A stretch of 57,507 bases of DNA from Leeuwenhoekiella parthenopeia (GTDB lineage: Bacteria > Bacteroidota > Bacteroidia > Flavobacteriales > Flavobacteriaceae), in contig NZ_JAJGMW010000027.1 in assembly GCF_020782115.1 (NCBI RefSeq), positions 1 to 57,507 on the forward strand, in the 5' to 3' direction. Below are positions 49,889 through 57,280 of the stretch, piece by piece. A program made the translations under genes and the position numbers. Positions within the stretch are counted from its first letter, which is position 1. Every line of letters begins with the position of its first letter. The notes beneath the pieces are model-generated. The model ran no database searches. It was given only the letters and a program-made list of their open reading frames with translations, and was not told where the DNA came from.

Positions 49889-49952
49889 GATTCAACGATT
49901 CAACGATTCAACGATTCAACGATTCAGCGATTCAACGCTTCAACGATTCAAC
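49889..49952. repeat. Tandem array, 8-bp unit GATTCAAC
   Basis: Eight octamers in register over 64 bases: four perfect, then GATTCAGC, GATTCAAC, GCTTCAAC and GATTCAAC. Point changes are rare and phase is kept. Confidence 0.85.
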
Positions 49953-49999
49953 CTTTTTTTAGAGCTTAGAAAACAGAAAACCGAAACCCAGAACACGGT

Positions 50000-50051
50000 G
50001 GCTGAGTGAATTTTGTGAAGCCTTAGCGAAACAAAATTTGTATCGAAGCCA
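50000..50051. repeat. Dispersed repeat, copy 2
   Basis: GGCTGAGTGAA...TTGTATCGAAGCCA, the reverse complement of the block at 2544-2590, with the same ends and a diverged centre. Confidence 0.6.
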
Positions 50052-50073
50052 ACCGAAAACGAAATATTTCTTT

Positions 50074-50120
50074 AGAGAACAGAGAACAGAGAACAGAGAA
50101 CAGAAAACAGAAAACAGAGA
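50074..50120. repeat. Tandem array, 7-bp unit AGAGAAC, abutting a start codon
   Basis: Four copies of AGAGAAC, two of AGAAAAC and a final AGAGA directly followed by the ATG at 50121. The array makes up the whole ribosome-binding region. Confidence 0.85.
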
Positions 50121-50891
50121 ATGTGGTACACCGCAAAAGCATATTTAAAATTTCTGCGGAAGGCGACTAACCAGCACGGGGTGCATTCGCCTTTTGTTTA
50201 TGCTTTTGTGACCCAATGTTTATACGATCGTAAGTCGAAAGATGACTATCAAAAATTGAAGCAGTACCGCCAGAACTTGCTGAACACTTCAGAAGTAATT
50301 GAGGTAACCGATTTTGGTGCCGGCTCCCGGGTTTTTAAAAGCAATGCCCGGGCAGTAAAAGACATCACTAAACACGCCGGAGCTACTTTAAAGCGTATGA
50401 AGCTTTTGTATCGGGTGGTTTCGTATTTCAAACCCAAAACAATTCTCGAGTTGGGTACTTCAATGGGTCTGGCGACTTCAGCTTTGGCATTACCCAAAAC
50501 CGGAAAGGTAACTTCACTTGAAGGCTGCCCGCAAACTGCAGATGTGGCCCGGCAAGCTTTAAACACTGCCGGAATCAATACTGTTGAAATCTTAATTGGT
50601 GATTTTTCTGAAACACTAAAGCAGCAAAAAAAAGCAGGCTTTGATTTAATTTATTTCGACGGCAATCACAGTAAAGAAGCGACGCTGGCCTATTTCGAAG
50701 AATTACTGGTTACAGCGCACAACGATAGCATCTGGGTTTTTGATGATATCTACTGGTCTGAAGGAATGACCGAAGCCTGGGAATTCATCAAACAACATCC
50801 CAAAGTTCGGGTGACGGTAGATTGTTTCTGGCTGGGGTTTGTGTTTTTTAGAGCAGAGCAGGCTAAAGAACATTTTACGATTCGCCTGTAA
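50121..50891 (+). CDS. Class I SAM-dependent methyltransferase (O-methyltransferase fold)
   Basis: A 256-residue methyltransferase. N-terminal block [20 protein letters not shown] is a conserved flavobacterial start. SAM motif I is [19 protein letters not shown], with the acid after beta-2 in [15 protein letters not shown]. The substrate-side [19 protein letters not shown] and [17 protein letters not shown] (FDD-W) are as in O-methyltransferases of the class that act on small or aromatic hydroxyls. The substrate is unknown. The upstream control region is a heptamer array that touches the ATG. Confidence 0.86.
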   Translation: MWYTAKAYLKFLRKATNQHGVHSPFVYAFVTQCLYDRKSKDDYQKLKQYRQNLLNTSEVIEVTDFGAGSRVFKSNARAVKDITKHAGATLKRMKLLYRVVSYFKPKTILELGTSMGLATSALALPKTGKVTSLEGCPQTADVARQALNTAGINTVEILIGDFSETLKQQKKAGFDLIYFDGNHSKEATLAYFEELLVTAHNDSIWVFDDIYWSEGMTEAWEFIKQHPKVRVTVDCFWLGFVFFRAEQAKEHFTIRL

Positions 50892-50962
50892 ATTTTGTAA
50901 CTCAACAGCCCGTTTGGCTACAAATAGTACAAAATCGATTATTTTTCAGTAAACCGGATTTT

Positions 50963-51658
50963 ATGAGCAGCCTTATCGACATCAAGAATATTACCCGCGA
51001 CTTCCCTTTGGGGAACGAAATCGTACACGTTTTAAAGGGAATTGATCTGCAGATCGAAAAAGGGGAGTACGTTGCCATTATGGGCCCCTCAGGATCCGGT
51101 AAATCTACATTGATGAATCTTCTGGGTTGTTTAGATACGCCTACTTCGGGTACCTATGTGCTCAATAGTCGGGACGTGAGTTCGATGACCGATGATGAAC
51201 TCGCTGAGGTGCGTAATAAGGAGATCGGTTTTGTATTTCAGACCTTTAACCTGTTGCCCCGTACCACTGCGCTTGATAATGTCGCGCTGCCTATGGTCTA
51301 TGCGGGTTATTCAAAACCCGAGCGTCACGAGCGGGCAAAAGAGGTTTTAGCCGATGTAGGCCTGGCAGATCGTATGGATCACAAGCCTAACCAACTCTCC
51401 GGGGGACAGCGCCAACGTGTTGCCGTAGGCCGGGCCTTGGTTAACAAACCGTCGATTATCCTGGCAGATGAGCCTACCGGAAACCTGGATTCTAAAACCT
51501 CGGTAGAAATAATGAATTTGTTTGACGCCATTCACGCGGCAGGAAATACCGTTATTCTAGTTACACACGAAGAAGACATCGCCGAACATGCACACCGGGT
51601 AATCCGCCTGCGGGATGGTTTGATTGAGAGCGATGTGCGTAAGAGTTTGGTAGGTTAG
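50963..51658 (+). CDS. ABC transporter ATP-binding protein (LolD/MacB-like)
   Basis: A 231-residue ATPase subunit of the type VII (MacB/LolCDE) class, which works with a permease to extrude or extract substrates at the inner membrane. Walker [19 protein letters not shown]-loop [18 protein letters not shown], signature [18 protein letters not shown], Walker [15 protein letters not shown] and switch [15 protein letters not shown] are intact. No permease gene follows here, so the partner lies elsewhere in the genome. Confidence 0.92.
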   Translation: MSSLIDIKNITRDFPLGNEIVHVLKGIDLQIEKGEYVAIMGPSGSGKSTLMNLLGCLDTPTSGTYVLNSRDVSSMTDDELAEVRNKEIGFVFQTFNLLPRTTALDNVALPMVYAGYSKPERHERAKEVLADVGLADRMDHKPNQLSGGQRQRVAVGRALVNKPSIILADEPTGNLDSKTSVEIMNLFDAIHAAGNTVILVTHEEDIAEHAHRVIRLRDGLIESDVRKSLVG

Positions 51659-51670
51659 AGGGTTTATTGC

Positions 51671-51698
51671 TATTATTATTATTATTATTATTATTATT
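51671..51698. repeat. TTA/ATT trinucleotide microsatellite
   Basis: About nine ATT units following TTATTGC, the same flank as the tract at 4827-4855. Confidence 0.85.
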
Positions 51699-51740
51699 GG
51701 AACTCGGGCCGGAGTTAAATTTTAGTTTTTAAGGACTTTG

Positions 51741-51793
51741 TTCTCTTCTCGCTGTTCTTTAGTCTTAGATCTCAAGTCTCACATCTCAATTCT
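51741..51793. repeat. 53-bp direct repeat, left copy
   Basis: Starts TTCTCTTCTCGCTGTTC and contains heptamers with a shared TCTCA end (GATCTCA, AGTCTCA, CATCTCA). It matches 52151-52203 at 50 of 53 positions, in the same orientation. Confidence 0.85.
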
Positions 51794-51822
51794 CCCGACT
51801 AGGTGTTAAAAGAATATATAAT

Positions 51823-52107
51823 ATGCCTGTAGATGGAACATATGGAAGGTTTAGTGCGCATAACCAAAGGTTTAAAGAATTACGTCGCAAAAAACTGGAA
51901 CGTCGGGAAGAAAAGCTGTTGCAAAATACCTTAAAGAAGACCGGTAAGGCAAATCCATCCACAAAAGAACCTATAGACCCAAATAAGTTGGCAGAGCTGA
52001 AAGTTGAAATCAAGAAGCAAGCTCAAAAGCAGCTCCTAAAGGAATTTTATCTTGTTTTCCTTTCCATAGTTCTAGTAGTACTATTTTGTTACCTCTTCCT
52101 GTCTTAA
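51823..52107 (+). CDS. Small tail-anchored-like hypothetical protein
   Basis: A 94-residue product. The first ~70 residues are very basic and probably helical (FKELRRKKLERREEKLLQNT; KVEIKKQAQKQLLKEF). A single membrane segment YLVFLSIVLVVLFCYLFLS ends the protein, so it is probably a tail-anchored inner-membrane protein with a basic cytoplasmic part. No family recognised. It lies between two near-identical 53-bp direct repeats (51741-51793 and 52151-52203). Confidence 0.6.
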   Translation: MPVDGTYGRFSAHNQRFKELRRKKLERREEKLLQNTLKKTGKANPSTKEPIDPNKLAELKVEIKKQAQKQLLKEFYLVFLSIVLVVLFCYLFLS

Positions 52108-52150
52108 ATTCGATTTCTGAAAGATGCAGGCTAAATGAGTAACTTCTTTT

Positions 52151-52203
52151 TTCTCTTCTCTCTGTTCTTTAGTCTTAGATCTCAAGTCTCATATCTCAAA
52201 TCT
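52151..52203. repeat. 53-bp direct repeat, right copy
   Basis: Differs from 51741-51793 at three positions only. The heptamer pattern continues slightly beyond it (AATCTAA, then CGTCACA). Confidence 0.85.
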
Positions 52204-52296
52204 AACGTCACACATCTATCCTCCAATTGCCAAAACTTATCAAAAGCCGTTCAATAGCTTTTCGTGAATGCTTATTTTTGATCAAAAGTTGAATAT

Positions 52297-53061
52297 ATGA
52301 AAGCAGTTGTTTCCCCGGCAAAATCACTGAATTACGAAGATAAATTACCCACAACACGGGCGACGCAGCCTCAGTTTCTGGAAGAGGCCGAAACCCTGAA
52401 TAAAAAATTAGAGCGCAAAACTAAAGCTGAGATTTCAGAGCTGATGAGCATCAGCGACAAGCTGGCTGATCTTAACTACCAGCGCTATAAAGAATTCAAT
52501 ACCCCATTTACCAAAGACAACGCGCGTCCTGCGATCTATGCCTTTGACGGGGATGTCTATACCGGACTTGATGCCTACACCATCCCAACCGAAAAGCTTG
52601 ATAAACTTCAGGATACCCTGCGCATTCTGAGCGGACTTTACGGCGTGTTGAAACCCCTGGATTTGATGCAACCCTATCGCCTGGAAATGGGAACCAAGCT
52701 AAAAAGTGGCCACACTGAGGATCTTTATGAGTTTTGGGGCGAAAAAATCACGGATGCTTTAAACAAAGAATTAAAAGACGACGAGTTGTTTTTGAATCTT
52801 GCGAGTCAGGAGTATTTTAAATCGGTTAAGCCTGAAAAACTTAAAGTGCCGGTGATCACTCCGGTTTTTAAGGACTATAAAAACGGAAAGCTCAAAATCA
52901 TTTCCTTTTACGCTAAAAAAGCCCGTGGCTCTATGGTTCGCTACATTATAGATACCGATGTGCAAACCATAGAAGACCTGAAGGGCTTTGATTACGACGG
53001 GTACGGCTTTAGTGAGCAGTACTCTAATTTAGCTAAAAACGAACTCGTTTTTGTGCGTTAA
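52297..53061 (+). CDS. yaaA: Peroxide stress protein YaaA
   Basis: YaaA (DUF328/UPF0246) limits intracellular free iron and DNA damage during hydrogen peroxide stress. The 254-residue product shows the family pattern: [17 protein letters not shown] at the start, [66 protein letters not shown] and the C-terminal [20 protein letters not shown]. It is a DNA-binding-capable cytosolic protein in E. coli. Single gene; a TATTTTTG box lies about 20 bases before the ATG. Confidence 0.95.
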   Translation: MKAVVSPAKSLNYEDKLPTTRATQPQFLEEAETLNKKLERKTKAEISELMSISDKLADLNYQRYKEFNTPFTKDNARPAIYAFDGDVYTGLDAYTIPTEKLDKLQDTLRILSGLYGVLKPLDLMQPYRLEMGTKLKSGHTEDLYEFWGEKITDALNKELKDDELFLNLASQEYFKSVKPEKLKVPVITPVFKDYKNGKLKIISFYAKKARGSMVRYIIDTDVQTIEDLKGFDYDGYGFSEQYSNLAKNELVFVR

Positions 53062-53064
53062 GAT

Positions 53065-53253
53065 TTAGGGCTTTTTATCTGCTAAACTTGTATCTGAGGT
53101 CGCTTTGCCGGCCTCCTTTGTTTTGGTAGCCGTTTGTTTCGTAGGAACATCAGCAGTAGTTGCCGGATTCTTCTTTCCTTTTTTCGGTCTGAGCTTGCCG
53201 TAAGTGCCCCGGTGTATTTTTCCGCGTTTGGTTTTTTGATCTCCTTTTCCCAT
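53065..53253 (-). CDS. 30S ribosomal protein Thx (extended form)
   Basis: Thx (also bS31 or S31) is a tiny basic protein in the head of the 30S subunit of Thermus and Bacteroidetes. The product starts MGKGDQKTKRGKIHRGTYGK, the full Thx signature. A Thr/Lys/Ala-rich tail of about 35 residues (ATTADVPTKQTATKTKEAG...) extends beyond the ribosomal core and is likely disordered. The start is the ATG at 53253, preceded by an in-frame MKP at 53262 that I consider spurious. It converges with yaaA, three bases apart. Confidence 0.88.
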   Translation of the reverse strand: MGKGDQKTKRGKIHRGTYGKLRPKKGKKNPATTADVPTKQTATKTKEAGKATSDTSLADKKP

Positions 53254-53307
53254 TGGTTTCAACTGTTTTAATTATTAAAAAATGGCGTTTGTAGTAACGA
53301 CTGTCTC

Positions 53308-53367
53308 CTCGAACGCAGTCGCGAGGCTATGTTCTCAATAGCATAAAGGTCTCGACTGCGCTCGACC
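53308..53367. repeat. REP-like inverted pair
   Basis: CCTCGAACGCAGTCGCGAGG and GGTCTCGACTGCGCTCGACC are inverted copies of a TCGARCGCAGTCG core, separated by a loop that itself contains GCTAT...ATAGC. Confidence 0.65.
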
Positions 53368-53496
53368 TGAAATTTTGAGGTTACTTCGTACAACTAATCA
53401 GCTTTAAAAAATAAGAAAATAGGCCCGAAAGCGCAAATCTTCCTCAATTAGGAATTCAGAATGCAGAATTAGGAGTGTTTTTTTAATCTTTTAAAT

Positions 53497-53568
53497 AACC
53501 CAATAACCCAATAACCCAATAACCCAATAACCCAATAACCCAATAACCCAATAACCCAATAATCCAAT
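53497..53568. repeat. Tandem array, 8-bp unit AACCCAAT
   Basis: Eight perfect octamers followed by the variant AATCCAAT, 72 bases in all, in the gap between Thx and the immunophilin terminator. Confidence 0.9.
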
Positions 53569-53652
53569 AATCAGTTACGAATGTAGAATGTAAAATTTCA
53601 CAGTTTTATCCTTAAAACAAAATAAACGGTAAACAGCAAACCGAAAACAACC

Positions 53653-53684
53653 AAAAAAAAAGCCATCTTTTCAGACAGCCTTTC
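53653..53684 (-). terminator. Intrinsic terminator of the dual immunophilin gene
   Basis: On the minus strand AAAGGCTGTCT GAAA AGATGGCTTT forms a stem with one bulge and G-T pairs, followed by T6-8. It lies 22 bases after the gene's stop. Confidence 0.65.
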
Positions 53685-53706
53685 TTTTTCTATTTGTATT
53701 CGGAAT

Positions 53707-54639
53707 TTATTTAACGTCCATCAATTCAACGTCAAAAACCAAAATCGCATCCGGTGGAATCACCCCGCCTGCACCGCGACTTCCGTAACCCAGGTCTGAA
53801 GGGATTACAAAACGGGCTTTGTCACCCACTTTAAGTAGGCCAATACCTTCATCCCAGCCGGCGATCACCTGACCTACACCAACCTGAAAATCCAATGGTT
53901 GATTGCGTTTGTACGAAGAGTCAAACACAGTTCCGTCAGCTAACTGACCTTTGTAATGTACCGATACCATTTTTCCGGTTTCGGCTTTTTTGCCGTTTCC
54001 TTCCTGAATGATTTGATAGCGTAAACCGCTCTTGGTTTCTTTAAAACCCTGACTCAATTTGTCTAAAGCTTCGGCTTTTTTAGCGCGTTCTTCGGCAATG
54101 CGTTTTTCACGGGCTCCTTCAAACGTACGAAAGGCTTCAACAGCATTAAACTTTTCAGCTTGTTCACCTACGCGAATGATCTCTACCTGCTCCATTTTAT
54201 CGCCCTGAGCGACTGCGTCAACCACATCCTGACCTTCTACTACTTTACCAAAAACGGTATGCTTTCCGTCTAACCATGGTGTCGCGGTATGCGTGATAAA
54301 AAACTGACTTCCGTTAGTGCCCGGGCCGGCGTTTGCCATAGAGAGTACTCCGGGGGTATCGTGTTTCAGGCTTGAATCAAATTCATCATCAAACTGGTAA
54401 CCGGGATTGCCGGTACCGGTGCCTTGTGGGCAACCTCCCTGAATCATGAAATCAGGAATTACCCGGTGAAATTTAAGTCCGTCGTAATAAGGTGTTCCTT
54501 GTTTTTTAGCGGAGTTTTCGAGGTTTCCTTCAGCCAGAGCTACAAAGTTACCTACGGTTCCGGGAGTTTTTTCGTGTTCGAGTTTTACCAGAATTTCACC
54601 TTTTGGCGTATGAAATTTGGCATATATTCCGTCTTGCAT
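53707..54639 (-). CDS. Cyclophilin-FKBP fusion peptidylprolyl isomerase
   Basis: A 310-residue protein with two different prolyl isomerase domains. Residues 1 to about 165 are a bacterial-type cyclophilin ([62 protein letters not shown]; the catalytic Arg is in FHRVIPDFM). After a charged helix (about 170-205), residues about 215-310 are an FKBP ([64 protein letters not shown]). No signal peptide is present, so it acts in the cytoplasm. Fusions in this order are the FCBP-like dual-family immunophilins known from Bacteroidetes. Confidence 0.94.
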   Translation of the reverse strand: MQDGIYAKFHTPKGEILVKLEHEKTPGTVGNFVALAEGNLENSAKKQGTPYYDGLKFHRVIPDFMIQGGCPQGTGTGNPGYQFDDEFDSSLKHDTPGVLSMANAGPGTNGSQFFITHTATPWLDGKHTVFGKVVEGQDVVDAVAQGDKMEQVEIIRVGEQAEKFNAVEAFRTFEGAREKRIAEERAKKAEALDKLSQGFKETKSGLRYQIIQEGNGKKAETGKMVSVHYKGQLADGTVFDSSYKRNQPLDFQVGVGQVIAGWDEGIGLLKVGDKARFVIPSDLGYGSRGAGGVIPPDAILVFDVELMDVK

Positions 54640-54688
54640 GTCTTCGGTTTAAAAATGAGGTGCAAAAATACGTCTAAAGTCTACAAAC

Positions 54689-54727
54689 ACAAAACCCAAA
54701 GCAAATCCTAAATGCTTTGGGTTTTGT
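54689..54727 (-). terminator. Intrinsic terminator after ilvE
   Basis: A perfect 15-bp stem ACAAAACCCAAAGCA / TGCTTTGGGTTTTGT with a 9-base loop. It lies 33 bases after the ilvE stop, with a T-rich tail TTTTGTGTTTG on the minus strand. Confidence 0.75.
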
Positions 54728-54730
54728 AAT

Positions 54731-54744
54731 GCTTTCGCGAAAGC
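54731..54744. repeat. 14-bp palindrome GCTTTCGCGAAAGC
   Basis: A perfect palindrome between ilvE and its terminator. Near copies of the CTTCGCGAAAG core occur inside genes, e.g. at about 56707-56720 in mnmD, where it encodes AFAKA. Confidence 0.6.
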
Positions 54745-54759
54745 GAAATAGATAATAAA

Positions 54760-55830
54760 CTAGACTTCGATCGCAGGTACTTCATACCTCCATCCAAAAG
54801 GATCTTCAGCACGGTTGGCCTGTAATTCGGTCAATTGTTTTTTGAGTTTTGGCGCATAGGCATCATCCAGATCAGGCAGGTCAAACTGCTTGTCTTTGTG
54901 GGTAAAGCCCGAAATCACAGAGATCACGGCAGCGGTACCGGCACCAAACATTTCTTTGAGTGATCCGTTTTCGGCAGCTTCTACAATTTCAGAAACCTTA
55001 ACCGGGCGCACTTCAACCTTGATTCCCTGACTGCGCGCAAGCTCGATCAAACTTTTACGGGTAATTCCGTCCAGAATACGGTCGCTGGTAGGCGCGGTAA
55101 GCAAGGTATCGTTCACACGGAAAAATACGTTCATCGTACCGGCTTCTTCCAGGTATTCGTGCGTGCTGGCGTCCGTCCATACCACCTGATTGTAGCCTTT
55201 TTCCTTGGCTAGCTCAGTTGGATAAAACTGCGCGGCGTAGTTACCTGCTGCTTTAGCGAAGCCTACACCACCATCAGCAGAACGGCTGTAGTGGTCTGCA
55301 AAAAGTACGCGCACCTTGCCGCTGTAATACGACTGAGCGGGTGCGCAAATGATGACAAATTTATATTCGGTAGAAGGGGAAGCCAATACGCCGTTTTCGG
55401 TCGCAATGACAAACGGGCGAATGTAAAGCGAGTTGCCTTCTCCGGGTTTGATCCAGTCTTTATCGAGGTTTAGCAGGGTATTGAGACCATCAAAAAAATA
55501 GTCTTTATCAAATGCCGGCATCGCCAGACGCTCGCTGGATTTATTGATACGGTTAAAATTTTCTTCAGGGCGGAACATAAAAATGTCGCCGTTGTCGTCT
55601 TTGTAAGCTTTCATTCCTTCAAAAACCGCCTGCCCGTAGTGAAAGACTTTTGCTGCAGGATCCATCTCGATAGGCCCGTAAGGTTTGATCTCAGGGGTTT
55701 GCCAGCTTCCGTCTTTATATTCACAAACAAACATGTGGTCTGTAAAAATGCTACCAAAAGCAAGGTTACTAAAGTCAACCTGACTTATTTTTGACTTTTC
55801 CGCTTTGGTAATCGTTAAAGTATCTGTCAT
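54760..55830 (-). CDS. ilvE: Branched-chain amino acid aminotransferase
   Basis: A class IV PLP aminotransferase that forms or degrades Leu, Ile and Val. The product is 356 residues from the ATG at 55830, chosen because upstream starts overlap a -7 box (55851-55858). The long (eukaryotic-like, BCAT2) type is shown by AAKVFHYGQAVFEGMKAYK, SLYIRPFVIATE, the PLP-binding Lys193 in GVGFAKAAGNYAAQFYPT and the WTDASTHEYLEEAGTMNVFF, DRILDGITRKSLIELAR and GTAAVISVI blocks. Single gene with its own terminator. Confidence 0.95.
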   Translation of the reverse strand: MTDTLTITKAEKSKISQVDFSNLAFGSIFTDHMFVCEYKDGSWQTPEIKPYGPIEMDPAAKVFHYGQAVFEGMKAYKDDNGDIFMFRPEENFNRINKSSERLAMPAFDKDYFFDGLNTLLNLDKDWIKPGEGNSLYIRPFVIATENGVLASPSTEYKFVIICAPAQSYYSGKVRVLFADHYSRSADGGVGFAKAAGNYAAQFYPTELAKEKGYNQVVWTDASTHEYLEEAGTMNVFFRVNDTLLTAPTSDRILDGITRKSLIELARSQGIKVEVRPVKVSEIVEAAENGSLKEMFGAGTAAVISVISGFTHKDKQFDLPDLDDAYAPKLKKQLTELQANRAEDPFGWRYEVPAIEV

Positions 55831-55850
55831 AATCATCCGATTTATAAGCA

Positions 55851-55858
55851 CAAATTTA
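55851..55858 (-). promoter_or_regulatory. -7 box of ilvE
   Basis: TAAATTTG (TAnnTTTG) 20 bases before the chosen ATG. A TTG occurs at a 24-base spacing upstream, slightly long. Confidence 0.4.
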
Positions 55859-55969
55859 TCATTTTCTCAAAGTAAGTAAGCTCAAGAAATGATTAATTTT
55901 ACCTGTTCGCCAGACTTATTGCATTGTAATACAGCTCCGGACCCGGTTCTCTGAAACTAATTATGCATC

Positions 55970-55983
55970 AAAACAGCTGTTTT
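55970..55983. promoter_or_regulatory. Perfect palindrome upstream of the DUF4920 gene
   Basis: AAAACAGCTGTTTT is self-complementary, 74 bases before the ATG at 56057. A second palindrome TTGCTTAAGCAA lies at 56020-56031. Both could be operators. Confidence 0.35.
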
Positions 55984-56056
55984 AGCATTTAAAAAGCTCT
56001 TTTTTTAAGGGTTTTGCTTTTGCTTAAGCAAGAAATCAAATAAAAAAACGATAACT

Positions 56057-56569
56057 ATGAAAAAGTTGTTTAGTATCCTCACAATCGCTCTGATTGTCTA
56101 TTCGTGTAAGGATAATGAATCTGCAGGAGCCTCTGCAGCTGTGATCAATCAGGAGGAAGTCACCGGAGATTTACCGGTTTTTGGTGCCGATTTTAAAAAC
56201 GAAACCATTCTTTCGGCCTATGAGTTGGGCGAAATTTATTCAAATCTAAAAACCGGAGACACGGTTAAGGTGACCTTTGAAGGCCCTGTCAAAGAGGTTT
56301 GCCAGGCAAAAGGCTGCTGGATGCAGGTAGATGTAGGTGCTGAAGATCCTGTAATGGTTAAGTTTAAGGATTACGGTTTTTTTGTACCTAAAGATTTAGG
56401 AGGAAAGCGCGTGGTTGTTCACGGAATGGCCTTTATCAGCGAGGTGCCGGTTGAGGAACAGCAGCATTATGCCAAAGATGCCGGGAAAAGCGAAGCCGAA
56501 ATCGCAGCGATTACCCTTCCTAAGAAAAGTCTGGGCTTTACGGCCAGCGGAGTGAAAATCGCCGAGTAA
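56057..56569 (+). CDS. DUF4920 family lipoprotein
   Basis: A 170-residue lipoprotein: signal KKLFSILTIALIVYSC, lipidated Cys near 17. The mature domain begins at about 40 and contains VKEVCQAKGCWMQVDVG, VMVKFKDYGFFVPKDLGGKRVVVHGMAF. This is the DUF4920 signature, an OB-fold-like domain with a conserved Cys-x4-Cys pair (VCQAKGCW) that could bind a metal or form a disulfide. Location is the periplasmic face of a membrane. The gene ends one base before mnmD, so the two are cotranscribed; a functional link is not evident. Confidence 0.85.
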   Translation: MKKLFSILTIALIVYSCKDNESAGASAAVINQEEVTGDLPVFGADFKNETILSAYELGEIYSNLKTGDTVKVTFEGPVKEVCQAKGCWMQVDVGAEDPVMVKFKDYGFFVPKDLGGKRVVVHGMAFISEVPVEEQQHYAKDAGKSEAEIAAITLPKKSLGFTASGVKIAE

Positions 56570-56570
56570 G

Positions 56571-57248
56571 TTGGAGCGCAAAATCGTTAAAACAGCAGAC
56601 GGCTCTACCACCATACAGATAACCGACTGGAATGAGCAGTACCATTCTATGCACGGTGCGGTGCAGGAAGCGCGGCATGTGTTTCTTAAAATGGGTTTTG
56701 ATCACGCCTTCGCGAAAGCGGGCCAGCCTGATGAACTTCATATTTTAGAAATAGGTTTCGGTACGGGGTTGAATGCACTTTTAACTTTGATCCACGCTGA
56801 AAAACTCCCGGTAAAACTGAAGTATGAAGGAGTCGAAGCCTTTCCGGTTTCTACTGAAGAATTAAAGCAACTCAATTATTTAGAAACGATTGAAGCCGAA
56901 AGCTATCGCGAGACTTTTGACGCGATGCACCAGACTCCCTGGGAAGAGGAGCACGTAATTACCTCCCAATTCCATTTAAAAAAGCGCGAGCAGACCTTTG
57001 AAACCATAACCGATATCAGTAAGCACGATCTTATTTACTTTGATGCCTTTGGTGCGCGGGTACAACCTGAACTTTGGGAAGAACCCATTTTCCAAAAGAT
57101 GTTTGATGCCCTGAATCCAGGCGGAGTTCTGGTAACCTATGCCGCAAAAGGCAGTGTACGCCGCGCAATGCAAAGCGTGGGCTTTACCGTAGAACGCCTT
57201 CCCGGCCCTCCCGGAAAACGGGAAATGCTCAGAGCTACGAAAAGTTAA
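56571..57248 (+). CDS. mnmD: tRNA (mnm5s2U34)-methyltransferase MnmD
   Basis: The methyltransferase part of MnmC as a stand-alone protein, which finishes the 5-methylaminomethyl modification on wobble uridine of some tRNAs. Start is TTG at 56571, one base after the DUF4920 stop. The 225-residue product has TADGSTTIQITDWNEQYHSM, the hallmark YHSxxGAVQEARHVFL, SAM motif ILEIGFGTGLNALLTL, and DLIYFDAFGARVQPELWEE before PGGVLVTYAAKGSVRRAM and LPGPPGKREMLRA. The C-terminal FAD domain of E. coli MnmC is absent, as in MnmD-type proteins. Confidence 0.93.
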   Translation: MERKIVKTADGSTTIQITDWNEQYHSMHGAVQEARHVFLKMGFDHAFAKAGQPDELHILEIGFGTGLNALLTLIHAEKLPVKLKYEGVEAFPVSTEELKQLNYLETIEAESYRETFDAMHQTPWEEEHVITSQFHLKKREQTFETITDISKHDLIYFDAFGARVQPELWEEPIFQKMFDALNPGGVLVTYAAKGSVRRAMQSVGFTVERLPGPPGKREMLRATKS

Positions 57249-57275
57249 AAGTTAATTGTTAAAAGTTATTTGTTG
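57236..57275. repeat. Degenerate heptamer-like array next to the IS end
   Basis: AAAAGTTAAAAGTTAATTGT TAAAAGTT shows 7-base spacing of AAAAGTT units, close in sequence to the GAGTTAA array at 26052-26098. It runs from the mnmD stop to the edge of the IS element. Confidence 0.5.
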
Positions 57276-57280
57276 TCACA

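Larger units (their letters stand above)
53254..53652. other. Repeat-filled intergenic region
   Basis: No gene seen. It contains an inverted REP-like pair (53308-53367), a GAATTCAGAATGCAGAATTAG block near 53450-53472 and an 8-bp tandem array (53497-53568). Confidence 0.6.

Noticed and set aside
53497-53568. CRISPR array
   Set aside because: The unit is 8 bp with no spacers, so it is a plain tandem repeat.
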